From NCBI RefSeq assembly GCF_030818795.1, contig NZ_JAUTAY010000001.1:124001-188000 (forward strand): a stretch of DNA of 64,000 nt. The letters run 5' to 3'. The notes under the pieces were generated by a model, which saw only the letters and a program-made list of their open reading frames with translations, made no database searches and was not told the origin of the DNA. Position numbers and translations under genes: made by a program. Source of the DNA: Microbacterium sp. SORGH_AS_0862 (GTDB lineage Bacteria > Actinomycetota > Actinomycetes > Actinomycetales > Microbacteriaceae). This document shows, one piece after another, positions 27,679-37,463 of this stretch. Positions within the stretch are counted from its first letter, which is position 1. Each line of letters begins with the position of its first letter.

Positions 27679-28749
27679 TCAGGCCCGCGCGCGGTCGATC
27701 AGCGCGATGACGTTCTCCGTGCCGTGGCGCGTGCCGACACCGACCGATGCCTCCCGCATCCGTGCGATGCGGGAGCGATCCGAGATGAGCGGCAGGATCT
27801 CGGAGCGCACGCGGTCCGCGTCCAGCTCGGCGTCCGGGATCACAACCGCTGCTCCCGCGGCGACGGCGGATGCGGCGTTGAGGCTCTGCTCGCCGTTGCC
27901 GACCGCATACGGCACGTAGACGGCGGGGATCCCGAGCGCGCTGATCTCGCTGACCGTCGCCGCTCCCGAACGGGAGACGATGGCGTCCGCCACCGCGAAT
28001 GCGTAGTCCATCCGGTCGATGTAGCGCCGCACGACGTACCCGCGCACCGCGGGATCGGGAAGCTCGGACCGCTCCCCGGTGATGTGCAGCAACTGCCAGC
28101 CCGCGGCGAGCACGTCCTGGTAGGCGGCGCCGAAAGCGTCGTTGAGCCGCTGCGCGCCGAGGGAGCCGCCGAAGACGAGGAGCGTCGGACGAGCGGGGTC
28201 GAGGCCGAACGAGGCGGCGGCCTGGGGGCGCAGCGCCGCGGTGTCGAGCGACACGATCTCTCGGCGCAGCGGCATCCCGACGACCTCGGAGCGGCGCAGC
28301 GGTGTCCCCTCGAACGCCACCCCCACGGCACCGGCCCGACGCGCGCCGAGGACGTTGGCCAGCCCCGGCTTCGCGTTCGCCTCGTGCACGACCACGGGAA
28401 CACCCGCGCGGCGGGCGGCGACGTACGCCGGAGCCGCGGCGTACCCGCCGAATCCGACGACGACGTCGACGCCTCGCTCGCGGATGTAGCCGCGCACCTG
28501 CGCCATAGCGCGCCGCCATCGGGCGGGGAAGCGCAACGCCGCGCCGTTCGGGCGACGCGGGAAGGGCACCTTGTCGACGATGAGCAACTCGTAGCCACGG
28601 GCGGGGACCAGCCGTGACTCCAATCCTTCACGGGTACCCAGCACGAGGATCTGCGCGTCCGGCTCACGCTCGCGCAGCCCGTCGGCGACCGCGAGCAGGG
28701 GGTTCACATGACCGGCGGTGCCACCGCCGGCGAGAAGATACGTCGTCAC
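27679..28749 (-). CDS. murG: UDP-GlcNAc:undecaprenyl-PP-MurNAc-pentapeptide GlcNAc transferase
   Basis: Converts lipid I to lipid II at the inner membrane face. The 356-residue protein opens with the donor loop LLAGGGTAGHVNPLLAVADG and has the second GGSLGAQRLNDAF motif and SRSGAATVSEISALGIPAVYVPY near residues 260-285, which holds the UDP-GlcNAc site. GTG 28749 overlaps the ftsW stop by 4 bases (GTGA), so the pair is coupled. Confidence 0.96.
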   Translation of the reverse strand: MTTYLLAGGGTAGHVNPLLAVADGLREREPDAQILVLGTREGLESRLVPARGYELLIVDKVPFPRRPNGAALRFPARWRRAMAQVRGYIRERGVDVVVGFGGYAAAPAYVAARRAGVPVVVHEANAKPGLANVLGARRAGAVGVAFEGTPLRRSEVVGMPLRREIVSLDTAALRPQAAASFGLDPARPTLLVFGGSLGAQRLNDAFGAAYQDVLAAGWQLLHITGERSELPDPAVRGYVVRRYIDRMDYAFAVADAIVSRSGAATVSEISALGIPAVYVPYAVGNGEQSLNAASAVAAGAAVVIPDAELDADRVRSEILPLISDRSRIARMREASVGVGTRHGTENVIALIDRARA

Positions 28750-29984
28750 CGGGCGATTGTGCCACGCGGCGACAGTGATGCCGCTGAGCGCGCCTTGTGC
28801 GGGATGGTGCGCGCGAACGACAGCAGCACGCCGCAGGCTATGAGCACGGACATGAGCGAGGTCCCGCCCTGTGACAGGAACGGTAGGGGGACGCCGAAGA
28901 CAGGCAGCAGGCGCAGCACGACGCCGATGTTGAGCAACGCCTGGCCGATGATCCAGACGGTGATCGCGCCGGCGGCGATCCGCACAAACGGGTCGTCGGT
29001 CTTACGCACGATGTGGAACGCGCCGACCGCGAAGATCGCGAAGAGGATGAGTACGACGATGCACCCGATCAGTCCCAGCTCCTCGCCGACGATCGCGAAG
29101 ATGTAGTCGTTGGCCGCCGCGGGCAGCCAACTGTACTTCTCTTTCGAGTTGCCCAGACCCACCCCGAACACGCCACCTCCGGCCAGACCCCAGATGCCGT
29201 GCAGTGGTTGGTAGCAGTCGCCGTAGTAGTCGGCGAGGCAGTCGTTTGACAGGAAGCTCATGTACCGACGCATGCGGTTGGGGCTCGAGATCGCGAAGTA
29301 CGCAACTCCCCCCGCGAAGAGCAGGAGCGGAAGCAGGAAGACCCGCAGCTTGACACCCGAGAAGAACAGGCCCGCGAGCATGATGAGCACGAGGATGATC
29401 GCCGTGCCCAGGTCATGGCCCGCCATGACGGTGCCGATCACGGCGATGCCCACCGGAACGGCGGGGATGAAGACGTGACGCCAATCGGCCAGCAGTGTTC
29501 GCTTGCGATAGAGGATGTATCCCAGCCAGATCGCCAGCGTGACCTTCAGGAACTCCGACGGCTGCGCCTGCATGCCGGCGATGCGGATCCAGTTCTGGTT
29601 TCCGTCGTTCGTGATGCCCAGCGGCGTGAAAACGAGCAGTTGGAAGACGGTCGCCCCGATCAGAGCAGGCCAGGCCATGCGCTTCCAGAAGCGCAGGGGC
29701 ATCCGGGAGGCCAGGAACATGAGCGGGATGCCGATCACGGCGAACACGCCCTGCTTGATGACGGCGTCGTAGGGGCCGCCGCCGGCATCCTCGCTCGTCG
29801 CAGACGTGGCGGAGAGCACCATCACGAGCCCGAAGCCGGTGAGGATCAGCGCCGTCGACGCGATGAGCAGGAACTCGCTGGGCACCGGCGCGAAGACGCG
29901 TCCGAGAGACACCCGGGCGGCCAGGCCCCGCTTCGCGGGCTCAGGCTCCTGCGGGAGGGGCCTGGTCCTCGTCGTGTCGACCAC
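28746..29984 (-). CDS. ftsW: SEDS peptidoglycan polymerase FtsW
   Basis: Septal glycan polymerase working with FtsI, about 412 residues and ten predicted helices. Family segments include NQNWIRIAGMQAQPSEFLK, GHDLGTAI, AAANDYIFAIVGEELGLIG and VFGVPLPFLSQGGTSLM. GTG 29984 is favoured because GGAAGGG sits 6 bases upstream; an ATG two codons earlier (29990) has no spacing from that site. Either start overlaps the 3' end of murD by more than 40 bases in another frame, so translation is probably coupled. Confidence 0.93.
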   Translation of the reverse strand: MVDTTRTRPLPQEPEPAKRGLAARVSLGRVFAPVPSEFLLIASTALILTGFGLVMVLSATSATSEDAGGGPYDAVIKQGVFAVIGIPLMFLASRMPLRFWKRMAWPALIGATVFQLLVFTPLGITNDGNQNWIRIAGMQAQPSEFLKVTLAIWLGYILYRKRTLLADWRHVFIPAVPVGIAVIGTVMAGHDLGTAIILVLIMLAGLFFSGVKLRVFLLPLLLFAGGVAYFAISSPNRMRRYMSFLSNDCLADYYGDCYQPLHGIWGLAGGGVFGVGLGNSKEKYSWLPAAANDYIFAIVGEELGLIGCIVVLILFAIFAVGAFHIVRKTDDPFVRIAAGAITVWIIGQALLNIGVVLRLLPVFGVPLPFLSQGGTSLMSVLIACGVLLSFARTIPHKARSAASLSPRGTIAR

Positions 29985-31500
29985 CCGCATCCCTTCCGAT
30001 CCTCGTGCGCACGGCGTCCGCGAAGCGCGTCCCGCGGTCCGCGTAGGACGTGAACTGATCGAAGGATGCGGCGGCGGGAGCGAGCAGAACCACGTCCCCG
30101 TCGTGCGCGATCTCCGTCGCCAGTTCGACGACCTGCGCCATGACGTCTTCAGTCTCGGTGTCAACGACCTCGAAGACGGGAACCACGGGCGCGTGTCGCG
30201 CGAACGCCGCCAGCACCTCGGTGCGGTCGACGCCGATGACGACGGCGGCTTTGGCCAGGACGCCGCGCGTGGCGACGAGATCCGAGACGTCCACGCCCTT
30301 CAGCTGGCCGCCGACGATCCAGATGGCGCCCGGGTACGCCGCGAGCGAGGATGCGGCGGCGTGCGGATTCGTGGCCTTGGAGTCATCGACCCAGGTCACC
30401 CCCGCCGAGGTGGCGACGATCTCGATGCGATGGGGGTCGAGACGGAACTGGGCGAGAGCCTCGCGGATCGCCGCGGGCTCCGCGCCCACCGAACGGGCGA
30501 GAGCAGCCGCTGCAAGGACGTTGGCGACCATGTGGGGTGCGGCCAGTTGCTGTCGGGCGAGCTCGTCGAGGGTCGTGAGCTCGAGGGCGCTGTTGCGCCG
30601 ATCGTCGAGGAAGGCCCGATCGACGAGAATGCCCTCCACGACGCCGAGGTCGCTGGGGCCCGGCATCCCGAGGTCGAAGCCGATGGCACGCGCGCCTTCC
30701 ACGACGTCCGCCTCCTCGACCATCAGCCGAGTGGCCTCGTCGGCCTTGTTGTAGACGCAGGCGGTGCGCGTGTGGGAGTAGACGACGGCCTTCGCATCGC
30801 GGTAGGCGGCGAACGAGCCGTGCCACTGCAGGTGGTCGTCGGCGAGGTTGAGGCACACACTGGCCCAGGGCGACACCGGTTCGGGTCCCGTCTGCAGCGA
30901 GAGATACCAGAGCTGATGGCTGGACACCTCGACCACGAGTACGTCGAAACCGGCAGGGTCGCGGACCGCATCCAGCACCGGCACCCCGATGTTGCCGACG
31001 GGGGCGACGCGGTAACCCGCGGTCTGCAGCATCGTCGCCGTGAGTCGCGTGGTCGTCGTCTTGCCGTTGGTGCCCGTGACGAGGATCCACTCGTGCGGGG
31101 AGCCGTCCGGCCGTCGCACCTTGTCGCGCACCCGCCACGCCAGCTCCAGGTCTCCCCAGAGCGCGATCCCCTCGGACCGTGTCCAGGAGATCACCGGGTG
31201 ATGCGGAGCAAAGCCGGGCGAGGCCACGACGAGGTCGGGGCGGTGCGCGGTCAACGCCTCCGGGACCGTGTCCAGCGGGCCGGTCCAGAGACCTGCACCG
31301 ATGACCGGCAACAGCCGCGCGTACTCCTCTTCTGCGCTCTCGCTGACCACGAGCACGTCGGCACCGAGCTCGGCCAGGGTGTCGGCGACCGAGAACCCGG
31401 TCATCGACAGGCCGAGCACGACGACGCGCAGCCCTTTCCAGTCGGCATGCCAGCTGTTCAACGCGTCCAGACGAGCGTCCGTCACGATCGCACGAGCCAT
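29941..31500 (-). CDS. murD: UDP-N-acetylmuramoyl-L-alanine-D-glutamate ligase
   Basis: Adds D-glutamate to UDP-MurNAc-L-Ala. The 519-residue protein, slightly long for the family, has the ATP loop LVTGTNGKTTTTRLTA, DDHLQWHGS and WVDDSKATNPHAA, and the C-terminal ligase domain with APAAASFDQF. ATG 31500 overlaps the mraY stop by 19 bases and the 3' end overlaps ftsW, so it is locked into the operon. Confidence 0.95.
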   Translation of the reverse strand: MARAIVTDARLDALNSWHADWKGLRVVVLGLSMTGFSVADTLAELGADVLVVSESAEEEYARLLPVIGAGLWTGPLDTVPEALTAHRPDLVVASPGFAPHHPVISWTRSEGIALWGDLELAWRVRDKVRRPDGSPHEWILVTGTNGKTTTTRLTATMLQTAGYRVAPVGNIGVPVLDAVRDPAGFDVLVVEVSSHQLWYLSLQTGPEPVSPWASVCLNLADDHLQWHGSFAAYRDAKAVVYSHTRTACVYNKADEATRLMVEEADVVEGARAIGFDLGMPGPSDLGVVEGILVDRAFLDDRRNSALELTTLDELARQQLAAPHMVANVLAAAALARSVGAEPAAIREALAQFRLDPHRIEIVATSAGVTWVDDSKATNPHAAASSLAAYPGAIWIVGGQLKGVDVSDLVATRGVLAKAAVVIGVDRTEVLAAFARHAPVVPVFEVVDTETEDVMAQVVELATEIAHDGDVVLLAPAAASFDQFTSYADRGTRFADAVRTRIGRDAGGRHDEDQAPPAGA

Positions 31501-32591
31501 TCCACGTAGAAGAGGCCGACCCCCGTGAGCGCGAGCAGACCGGCGATGATCCACATCCGCACCACGATCGTAATCTCGGGCCAGCCACGCATCTCGAGAT
31601 GATGGTGCAGCGGGCTCATGAGGAACAGGCGCTTGCCGCGCGTGAGCTTGAAGTAGAAGCGCTGCAGGATGACGGAGCCCGACGCGATCACATAGACGCC
31701 GGCGATGACGGCGAGCAGGATCTCCGTGCGGGTCAGGATCGCGAGGGCGACGATCACGCCGCCGATCGACATGGATCCCACATCCCCCATGAACACCCGC
31801 GCCTTGGGCGCGTTCCACCAGAGGAAACCGACGAGCGCACCGATGAAGGATGCGGCGATGATCGCGAGATCGAAGGGATCGCGTGTCTGGTAGCAGGCAT
31901 CCTGCAGTCCACGACTGATCGCGTCGAGGTCGCACGGCTGCTTGAACTGCCAGAAGGAGATGAGGGCGAGAGCGCTCGTGACGAAGATGCCGGAACCGGC
32001 GGCGAGCCCGTCGAGGCCGTCGGCGACGTTGACCGAGTTCGAGGCGGCGACACCGAGGAAGGCGATCCACGCCAGATAGAGCACCCACCCGACGACCGCG
32101 CCCAGCGCCATGAAGGAGAGCACCGGGATGTCGCGGAACAACGACACGAAGGGGCTCGCCGGCGTCTGGCCGTCGGTGTTCGGGAAGCTCAGCCCGACGA
32201 TGCCGAACGGAACGATGACCAGGATCTGGCCGATGATCTTCCGCCAGCCGGAGAGTCCGAGGCTGTTCTGGCGACGAACCTTCATGAAGTCGTCGATGAA
32301 CCCGACGACACCGAAGCCGACCATCATCCAGATGACGAGCAGACCGGAGATGGTGGGCGGGTTGCCGCCCGCATAGGTGCCGATGAAGTAGCCGACCAGG
32401 CTGCCCACGATGAAGATCGTGCCGCCCATCGTGACGGTTCCGCGCTTGGCGCCGTGGCTCGGGTTGTGCTCGTTCTCCGGGGTGCGGATCACCTGGCCCC
32501 ACCCCCACGCGCGGAACAGCCGCAGGAAGACCGGCGTCAGGAACAGGGTGAAGGCGAGCGAGATCGCGGCGGCTGTCAGGAGTGATCTCAC
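31482..32591 (-). CDS. mraY: Phospho-N-acetylmuramoyl-pentapeptide transferase
   Basis: Forms lipid I from UDP-MurNAc-pentapeptide and undecaprenyl phosphate. A 369-residue, ten-helix membrane protein. Catalytic motifs are visible: VGFIDDFMKV (Asp pair), SVNVADGLDGLAAG, and LMSPLHHHLEMRGW (His cluster). GTG 32591 overlaps the murF stop by 4 bases (GTGA); the N-terminus MRSLLTAAAISLAF is typical. Confidence 0.96.
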   Translation of the reverse strand: MRSLLTAAAISLAFTLFLTPVFLRLFRAWGWGQVIRTPENEHNPSHGAKRGTVTMGGTIFIVGSLVGYFIGTYAGGNPPTISGLLVIWMMVGFGVVGFIDDFMKVRRQNSLGLSGWRKIIGQILVIVPFGIVGLSFPNTDGQTPASPFVSLFRDIPVLSFMALGAVVGWVLYLAWIAFLGVAASNSVNVADGLDGLAAGSGIFVTSALALISFWQFKQPCDLDAISRGLQDACYQTRDPFDLAIIAASFIGALVGFLWWNAPKARVFMGDVGSMSIGGVIVALAILTRTEILLAVIAGVYVIASGSVILQRFYFKLTRGKRLFLMSPLHHHLEMRGWPEITIVVRMWIIAGLLALTGVGLFYVEWLVRS

Positions 32592-34000
32592 GAGAACGAT
32601 TCTCCCAGACGGTCCCCGAGGAAGCGGAGCCCCGCGGAGTTGGACGACTTCACGAGCACGCGGTCGCCGTCGCGCAGCTCCCCCATGAGGTACGCGTACG
32701 CCGCGTCCGCGTCGTCGAAGAACACGGCCTCGTCGTTCCACGACCCCTCGGCCACGGCGGCGAGGTACATGCGCCGCGCCGCCTGTCCGATGATCACGAT
32801 GCGCGGGATGCGCAGGCGGACGGCGAGCTCGCCGATGCGGTCGTGCTCCTCCCCCGCGTACTCGCCGAGTTCGCTCATCGCACCCAGGACGGCCACCATG
32901 CGCTCGTCCGGCGCGGTGATCTGCGCCAGCGTCCGCAGCGCCGCGACCATCGAGTCGGGGCTCGCGTTGTACGCGTCGTTGATGATACGCACGCGGTCGG
33001 AGCCCAGAGGTTGCATGCGCCAGCGCTCGGCGAGCTCCACCGACTCCAGGCGGGTCACGACATCGTCGATCGCCACGCCCAGGGTGTTCGCGGCGGCTGC
33101 CGCGGCAAGCGCGTTCATCACGTGGTGGGCGCCGAGGACGCGCAGCGCCACGGGGCGGCTCTCACCGTCGACCGTGAGGACGAAACGGGTGCCGGATGCG
33201 GTGACTTCGACTTCGCTGCCGCGCACGGCCGCATCCTCGCCGAGACCGAACCAGCGCACGTCGACGGACCGTTCGGCCGCGATGGGGGCCATCGCCCGGA
33301 CGCGCGTGTCGTCGACGTTGAGCACGGCGAGTCCGCCCGGACGCAACGCCCGCACGAGCTCGCTCTTGGCGTGGAAGGTGGCCTCGATCCCGCCGAAGCC
33401 GCCGGCGTGGGCCATGCCCACCATCAGCACGACGCCCATGTCCGGTTCGACGAGCCCTGCCAGCTGCGCGATCGCGCCGGGGGCGCTCGCTCCGAACTCG
33501 CTCACGAGGAAGCGCGTGTCGTGGGTGACGCGCAGCATGGTCAGCGGGGCGCCCACCTCGTTGTTGAACGAGGCGCGGGGAGCGACGGTCTCGCCCTCCG
33601 GCTCCAGGATGCGTGCGAGCAGGTTCTTGGTGGTCGTCTTGCCGTTGGAGCCGGTGATCCCCACGATCCGCAGGCGTCCGCCGGCGCGCACCTCGGCGAC
33701 GACGGCGCGGGCGAGGTCCGCGAGGGCGACGACGGCGTCGGGCACGACGATCTGGGACACCGCCACGTCCACCGGGTGCTCGACGATCGCGAGCACGGCG
33801 CCGAGGGAGACCGCCGCGTCGACGAACAGATGGCCGTCTGTCGCTTCGCCGGGCTTCGCCACGAAGATGCCGCCCGGGCGCATCTGACGCGAGTCGGTGT
33901 CGACGTCGCCGGAGACGACGGTGTCGGCATCGTCCGAGCCGGCGGGGAGCAGAGTGCCGCCGAGGATCTCGGCGATGCGGGAGAGTGTGAGTGCGATCAT
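32588..34000 (-). CDS. murF: UDP-N-acetylmuramoyl-tripeptide-D-alanyl-D-alanine ligase
   Basis: Adds D-Ala-D-Ala to the UDP-MurNAc-tripeptide. The 470 residues hold the N-terminal substrate domain (VDTDSRQMRPGGIFVA), the ATP loop GITGSNGKTTTKNLLA and the NDAYNASPDSM motif of MurF. It lies 17 bases after ftsI. In most actinobacteria murE comes between ftsI and murF, but there is no room for it here. Confidence 0.96.
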   Translation of the reverse strand: MIALTLSRIAEILGGTLLPAGSDDADTVVSGDVDTDSRQMRPGGIFVAKPGEATDGHLFVDAAVSLGAVLAIVEHPVDVAVSQIVVPDAVVALADLARAVVAEVRAGGRLRIVGITGSNGKTTTKNLLARILEPEGETVAPRASFNNEVGAPLTMLRVTHDTRFLVSEFGASAPGAIAQLAGLVEPDMGVVLMVGMAHAGGFGGIEATFHAKSELVRALRPGGLAVLNVDDTRVRAMAPIAAERSVDVRWFGLGEDAAVRGSEVEVTASGTRFVLTVDGESRPVALRVLGAHHVMNALAAAAAANTLGVAIDDVVTRLESVELAERWRMQPLGSDRVRIINDAYNASPDSMVAALRTLAQITAPDERMVAVLGAMSELGEYAGEEHDRIGELAVRLRIPRIVIIGQAARRMYLAAVAEGSWNDEAVFFDDADAAYAYLMGELRDGDRVLVKSSNSAGLRFLGDRLGESFS

Positions 34001-34017
34001 GTCCTGGAGGGCGCCGC

Positions 34018-35799
34018 TCAGCCGATCTTCGGCAGCAGCTCGGGCTGCGAGTCGGAGGGCAGGACCCGGTAGGTCTTCAGCACCTGGGTCATCGCCTTCT
34101 GGAAGGCCGCAGCGTTGGCCGCAGACGAGCGTACCGCAGTGGGCTGATCGAGGGTGACGGCGACGATGTACTGCGGGTCGTCCACGGGCGCCATGCCGAT
34201 CATGGTCGTGAAGTAGACGCCGCTCTTGTAGCCCGAGCCGTCGGAGATCTCACCGGTACCGGTCTTCAATCCCACCCGGTAGCCGCTGATCGCCGTGGCC
34301 TTGGCGTTGCCGCCCTGCACCGCGACGTTCTCGAGCAGCTCGCGCACCTGGCTCGCCGTGCTCGCGCTCACGACCTGCGTGCTCGCACCGGCATCCGAGG
34401 CCTGGACGGTCCCGTCCGCCGTCGTGCACGATTCGACGAGCGAGAGCGGGATCTTGGTGCCGTCGTTCGCGATCGCCTGGTACGCGCCCATCAGCTGCGG
34501 CAGGGTGGTCGCGACGCCCTGACCGAACGAGGTGTTGTAGAAGGTCTGGTTGTCCCACTGGTCGACGGGACGCAGCGTCCCCTTCGCCTCGCCGGGGAAG
34601 TCCACGCCGCTGACCTGACCGATGCCGAACTTCTGCAGGTAGTCGTAACGCGTCTGAGCGGGGACCATCTCGGCGAACTTGGAGATGCCGACGTTCGAGG
34701 AGTCGATGAGGACACCCGCGAGCGTGTAGTTCAACGCCCCGTGCGGGATCGCATCCTGCACGCGTGCACCGTTGGGGAAGGTCTCGCGACCGGAGGCCGT
34801 GACCGTCGAGGTCGGCGTCGCGGCCCCGGCGTCGATCACGGTCGCCGCGGACAGCGCCTTGAACGTCGAACCCGGTTCGAACGTGCCGCGGAAGATCCGG
34901 CTGGAGCGATCCTCCGGCGCGGTCGCCGAGACGTTGTTCGGGTCGACCGTCGGCCACTCCGCGGCCGCGCGGATCTTGCCCGTCTTGGCCTCCACGACCA
35001 TGATCTGCCCGTGCTGAGCACCCTGGTTGGTCGCCTGCTCCGCGATGAGCTGCTGAAGGTAGTACTGCAGGTCGCGGTCGATCGTGAGGGTGAGTGTGCC
35101 ACCGTCGACGGCGGGTGTCACCTGCTCTGTGCCGGGGATGATCACGCCGTCCTTGCCCCGCTGGAAGACGCGCTCGCCCTCCGTCGGTGCGAGGCACGAG
35201 TCCTGGGCGGATTCCAGACCTTCGAGCGGCTTCCCGTCGGAGCCCACGAAGCCGACGAGGTTGCCGGCGACGGCGCCGTCGGGATACGTCCTGGCGGGAT
35301 GCGGTCGCATCGTCAGGTAGGGGATGCGCAGATCGAGCAGCTGCTGGTACTTCTCGGTCGAGAGCCCGTTCTTGAGCGATGCGTACTGCGACTTCGGGTT
35401 GACGGCGAGAGCATCGGCGACGATCTTCTGCACGTCCTCGGCGCTCTGACCGGTGATCTGGGCGATCTCGCCCGCGACGGTGGGCCAATCGACCTCGACC
35501 TCGTCGCCCGCGGCATCCTTGCGCTCGATCGGCCCCACGTTGCTGGGGTCCAGTTCCGCGTCGTAGGTGAGGATGCTTCCCGCGAGGACGTTGCCGTTCT
35601 CGTCGACGATCGATCCGCGCGTGCCGTACAGGGTGGTCTTTCCGCCCATGGCGATGCGCAGGGAGTCGTCGATGTGCTCTCCGGCGTTCACGACCTGGAT
35701 GTCGACCAGGCGCACCACGAAGGCGACGAGGACGGCCAGCACCACGGCCAGGGCGATGACGGTGCGGCGACGGGGGGTTCGCGTGCTTCTCGTCGTCAT
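34018..35799 (-). CDS. ftsI: Septal penicillin-binding protein (class B, FtsI/PBP3)
   Basis: Transpeptidase for septal peptidoglycan. The 593-residue protein has a basic N-terminus, one membrane helix (about 13-33), a dimerisation domain, and the transpeptidase domain with all three active-site motifs: FEPGSTFK (SxxK, catalytic Ser), IDSSNVG (SxN) and LKTGTGEIS (KTG). ATG 35799 lies 4 bases after the frame-corrected ftsL stop (35804-35806), as expected for this pair. Confidence 0.95.
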   Translation of the reverse strand: MTTRSTRTPRRRTVIALAVVLAVLVAFVVRLVDIQVVNAGEHIDDSLRIAMGGKTTLYGTRGSIVDENGNVLAGSILTYDAELDPSNVGPIERKDAAGDEVEVDWPTVAGEIAQITGQSAEDVQKIVADALAVNPKSQYASLKNGLSTEKYQQLLDLRIPYLTMRPHPARTYPDGAVAGNLVGFVGSDGKPLEGLESAQDSCLAPTEGERVFQRGKDGVIIPGTEQVTPAVDGGTLTLTIDRDLQYYLQQLIAEQATNQGAQHGQIMVVEAKTGKIRAAAEWPTVDPNNVSATAPEDRSSRIFRGTFEPGSTFKALSAATVIDAGAATPTSTVTASGRETFPNGARVQDAIPHGALNYTLAGVLIDSSNVGISKFAEMVPAQTRYDYLQKFGIGQVSGVDFPGEAKGTLRPVDQWDNQTFYNTSFGQGVATTLPQLMGAYQAIANDGTKIPLSLVESCTTADGTVQASDAGASTQVVSASTASQVRELLENVAVQGGNAKATAISGYRVGLKTGTGEISDGSGYKSGVYFTTMIGMAPVDDPQYIVAVTLDQPTAVRSSAANAAAFQKAMTQVLKTYRVLPSDSQPELLPKIG

Positions 35800-35803
35800 G
35801 GTC

Positions 35804-36413
35804 TCAGTGTGTGGCAGGGGTGGGCAGTCCGTCGGTCAGTGCGGGGGGTGTCGCCGGATCGGTCCCCGCGCCCGTCTCGGTCTCGGCCGCCGGCGGCGCC
35901 TGCACGCCGTTGATCGTGGCATCCGGCGCGGTGACGAGCGGAGTCTGGGTGATGAGCGCATTCGAGACGGCGCCGCGCCCCAGCGGGTCGATCGTCGAGG
36001 TGTAGGACGGATGCCTGCTGCGCCCCGAGCACCGCGCCGTCACTGAGGCGGAGGTAGCTCGGCGACTCGTTGATGACCATGCCCAGCGCTGCCGCGTTCG
36101 CGGCGAGGTATTGGGGCGAGCTGAGGCCGGCGACCTGGTCGTAGAGGATCTGCTTCTGCACCGTCAGGTCGCGCTGCTGCTGCGTCAGACTCGCGAGCTC
36201 GAAGGAGCTCTGCGTCGACAGGACCGACAGCACCATCTGCGCGCCCGCGATGGCGAGCGCCCCGGCGACGGCGATGATGCCGTACACCAGGCGGGGGCGA
36301 CGTCGGCGGGCGGGCGCCTCGACGGGGCGCAGTGCGCGCTCCTGCCGGCGTCCGGTGTCGGGTCGCTGCTCGAGAGGCTCGATGGCCCAGGCTGCGCTCG
36401 TGGTGGTGCTCAT
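35804..36413 (-). CDS. ftsL: FtsL-like division protein; frame broken by one extra base
   Basis: Bitopic protein in the ftsL position between rsmH and ftsI. A basic N-terminus leads to one helix ([20 protein letters not shown], about residues 42-61), then a short coiled coil ([20 protein letters not shown]) and the FtsL-type segment [13 protein letters not shown]. At about 36008 an extra base breaks the frame. Removing it continues with [19 protein letters not shown] and a Pro/Thr-rich tail to a stop 4 bases before ftsI, for about 202 residues. The uncorrected frame runs on in Arg/His-rich residues to 35796, overlapping ftsI. ATG 36413 overlaps the rsmH stop by 4 bases. Confidence 0.85.
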
Positions 36414-37363
36414 ACGATCTCCCGGACTCGTTCGGCGGCACGAAGTCGTACCGGGGTGGCGCGCGCGTTCGACTCGCGCTCGGCGTCGGAGGCGAGTTCG
36501 GCCCCCTTGACCAGCAGGCGGAACTGGGGTGCGTGCTCGGGCAGCTCGACGGGCAGGCCCGCGGGGGCGGTCGAGCTGCTCGCGCGGGCGAGTTCGCGCT
36601 TGACGAAGCGGTCCTCGAGCGACTGGTAGCTGAGCACGACGATGCGACCACCGACCGCAAGCAGCTCGAGGGCCGCGGGAAGCGCCTGCTCGAGGGCGGC
36701 GAGTTCCGCGTTGACTTCGATGCGCAGCGCCTGGAAGACCCGCTTGGCGGGATGCCCCGCGTTGCGCAGCGCCGCGGGCGTGGCGGCGTCGAGGATCTCG
36801 ACGAGCCGGCCCGAGCGGACGATGGGCTCCACCTCGCGGGCGGCGATGATCGCGCGCGCGTAGCGTGCCGCGAGCTTCTCCTCGCCGTAGCGCTCGAAGA
36901 TCCGACGAAGATCGCCCTCCCCGTAGGTGGCGACCACGTCCGCGGCGGTCACGCCGGCTGACTGGTCCATGCGCATGTCCAGCGGCGCGTCCTTGGCGTA
37001 GGCGAAACCGCGCTCGGCCTCGTCCAGTTGCAGCGACGAGACTCCGAGGTCGAACAGGATGCCGTCGATGCGGTCGACGCCCGCCGACGCGACGGCGGCT
37101 CGGATGCCGTCGTAGACGGTGTGCACGAGGGTCGTCCGGTCCCCGAACCGGGCCAGCCTCTCCCCCGCGATGCGCAGGGCGTCGGTGTCGCGGTCGAGGC
37201 CGATCAGCCGGAGTCCATCGAACCGCTCAAGGAACGCCTCACTGTGACCGCCCATGCCGAGGGTCGCGTCGACGAAGACGGCACCCTCGCGATCGAGGGC
37301 GGGCGCCAGAAGCTCGACGCAGCGCTCGAGCAGAACCGGGGTGTGGATGTCGCGGAAGTCCAT
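36410..37363 (-). CDS. rsmH: 16S rRNA (cytosine-1402-N4)-methyltransferase
   Basis: SAM-dependent methyltransferase (MraW/RsmH) modifying C1402 of 16S rRNA. The 317-residue protein has the SAM-binding segment [17 protein letters not shown], then [19 protein letters not shown] with DMRMDQ, and the C-terminal [14 protein letters not shown], all family hallmarks. It is the second gene of the dcw run, separated from mraZ by 100 bases with no strong terminator. Confidence 0.96.
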   Translation of the reverse strand: MDFRDIHTPVLLERCVELLAPALDREGAVFVDATLGMGGHSEAFLERFDGLRLIGLDRDTDALRIAGERLARFGDRTTLVHTVYDGIRAAVASAGVDRIDGILFDLGVSSLQLDEAERGFAYAKDAPLDMRMDQSAGVTAADVVATYGEGDLRRIFERYGEEKLAARYARAIIAAREVEPIVRSGRLVEILDAATPAALRNAGHPAKRVFQALRIEVNAELAALEQALPAALELLAVGGRIVVLSYQSLEDRFVKRELARASSSTAPAGLPVELPEHAPQFRLLVKGAELASDAERESNARATPVRLRAAERVREIV

Positions 37364-37463
37364 GATGCGGGGCCGGGTCCCTCGATCCTGATCCCCATCC
37401 GCTCCGACCTGACACCGGGGAAGTGCGTCAGGGCTCGAGCGGCTGGGAATCGGGGTCGAGGGC

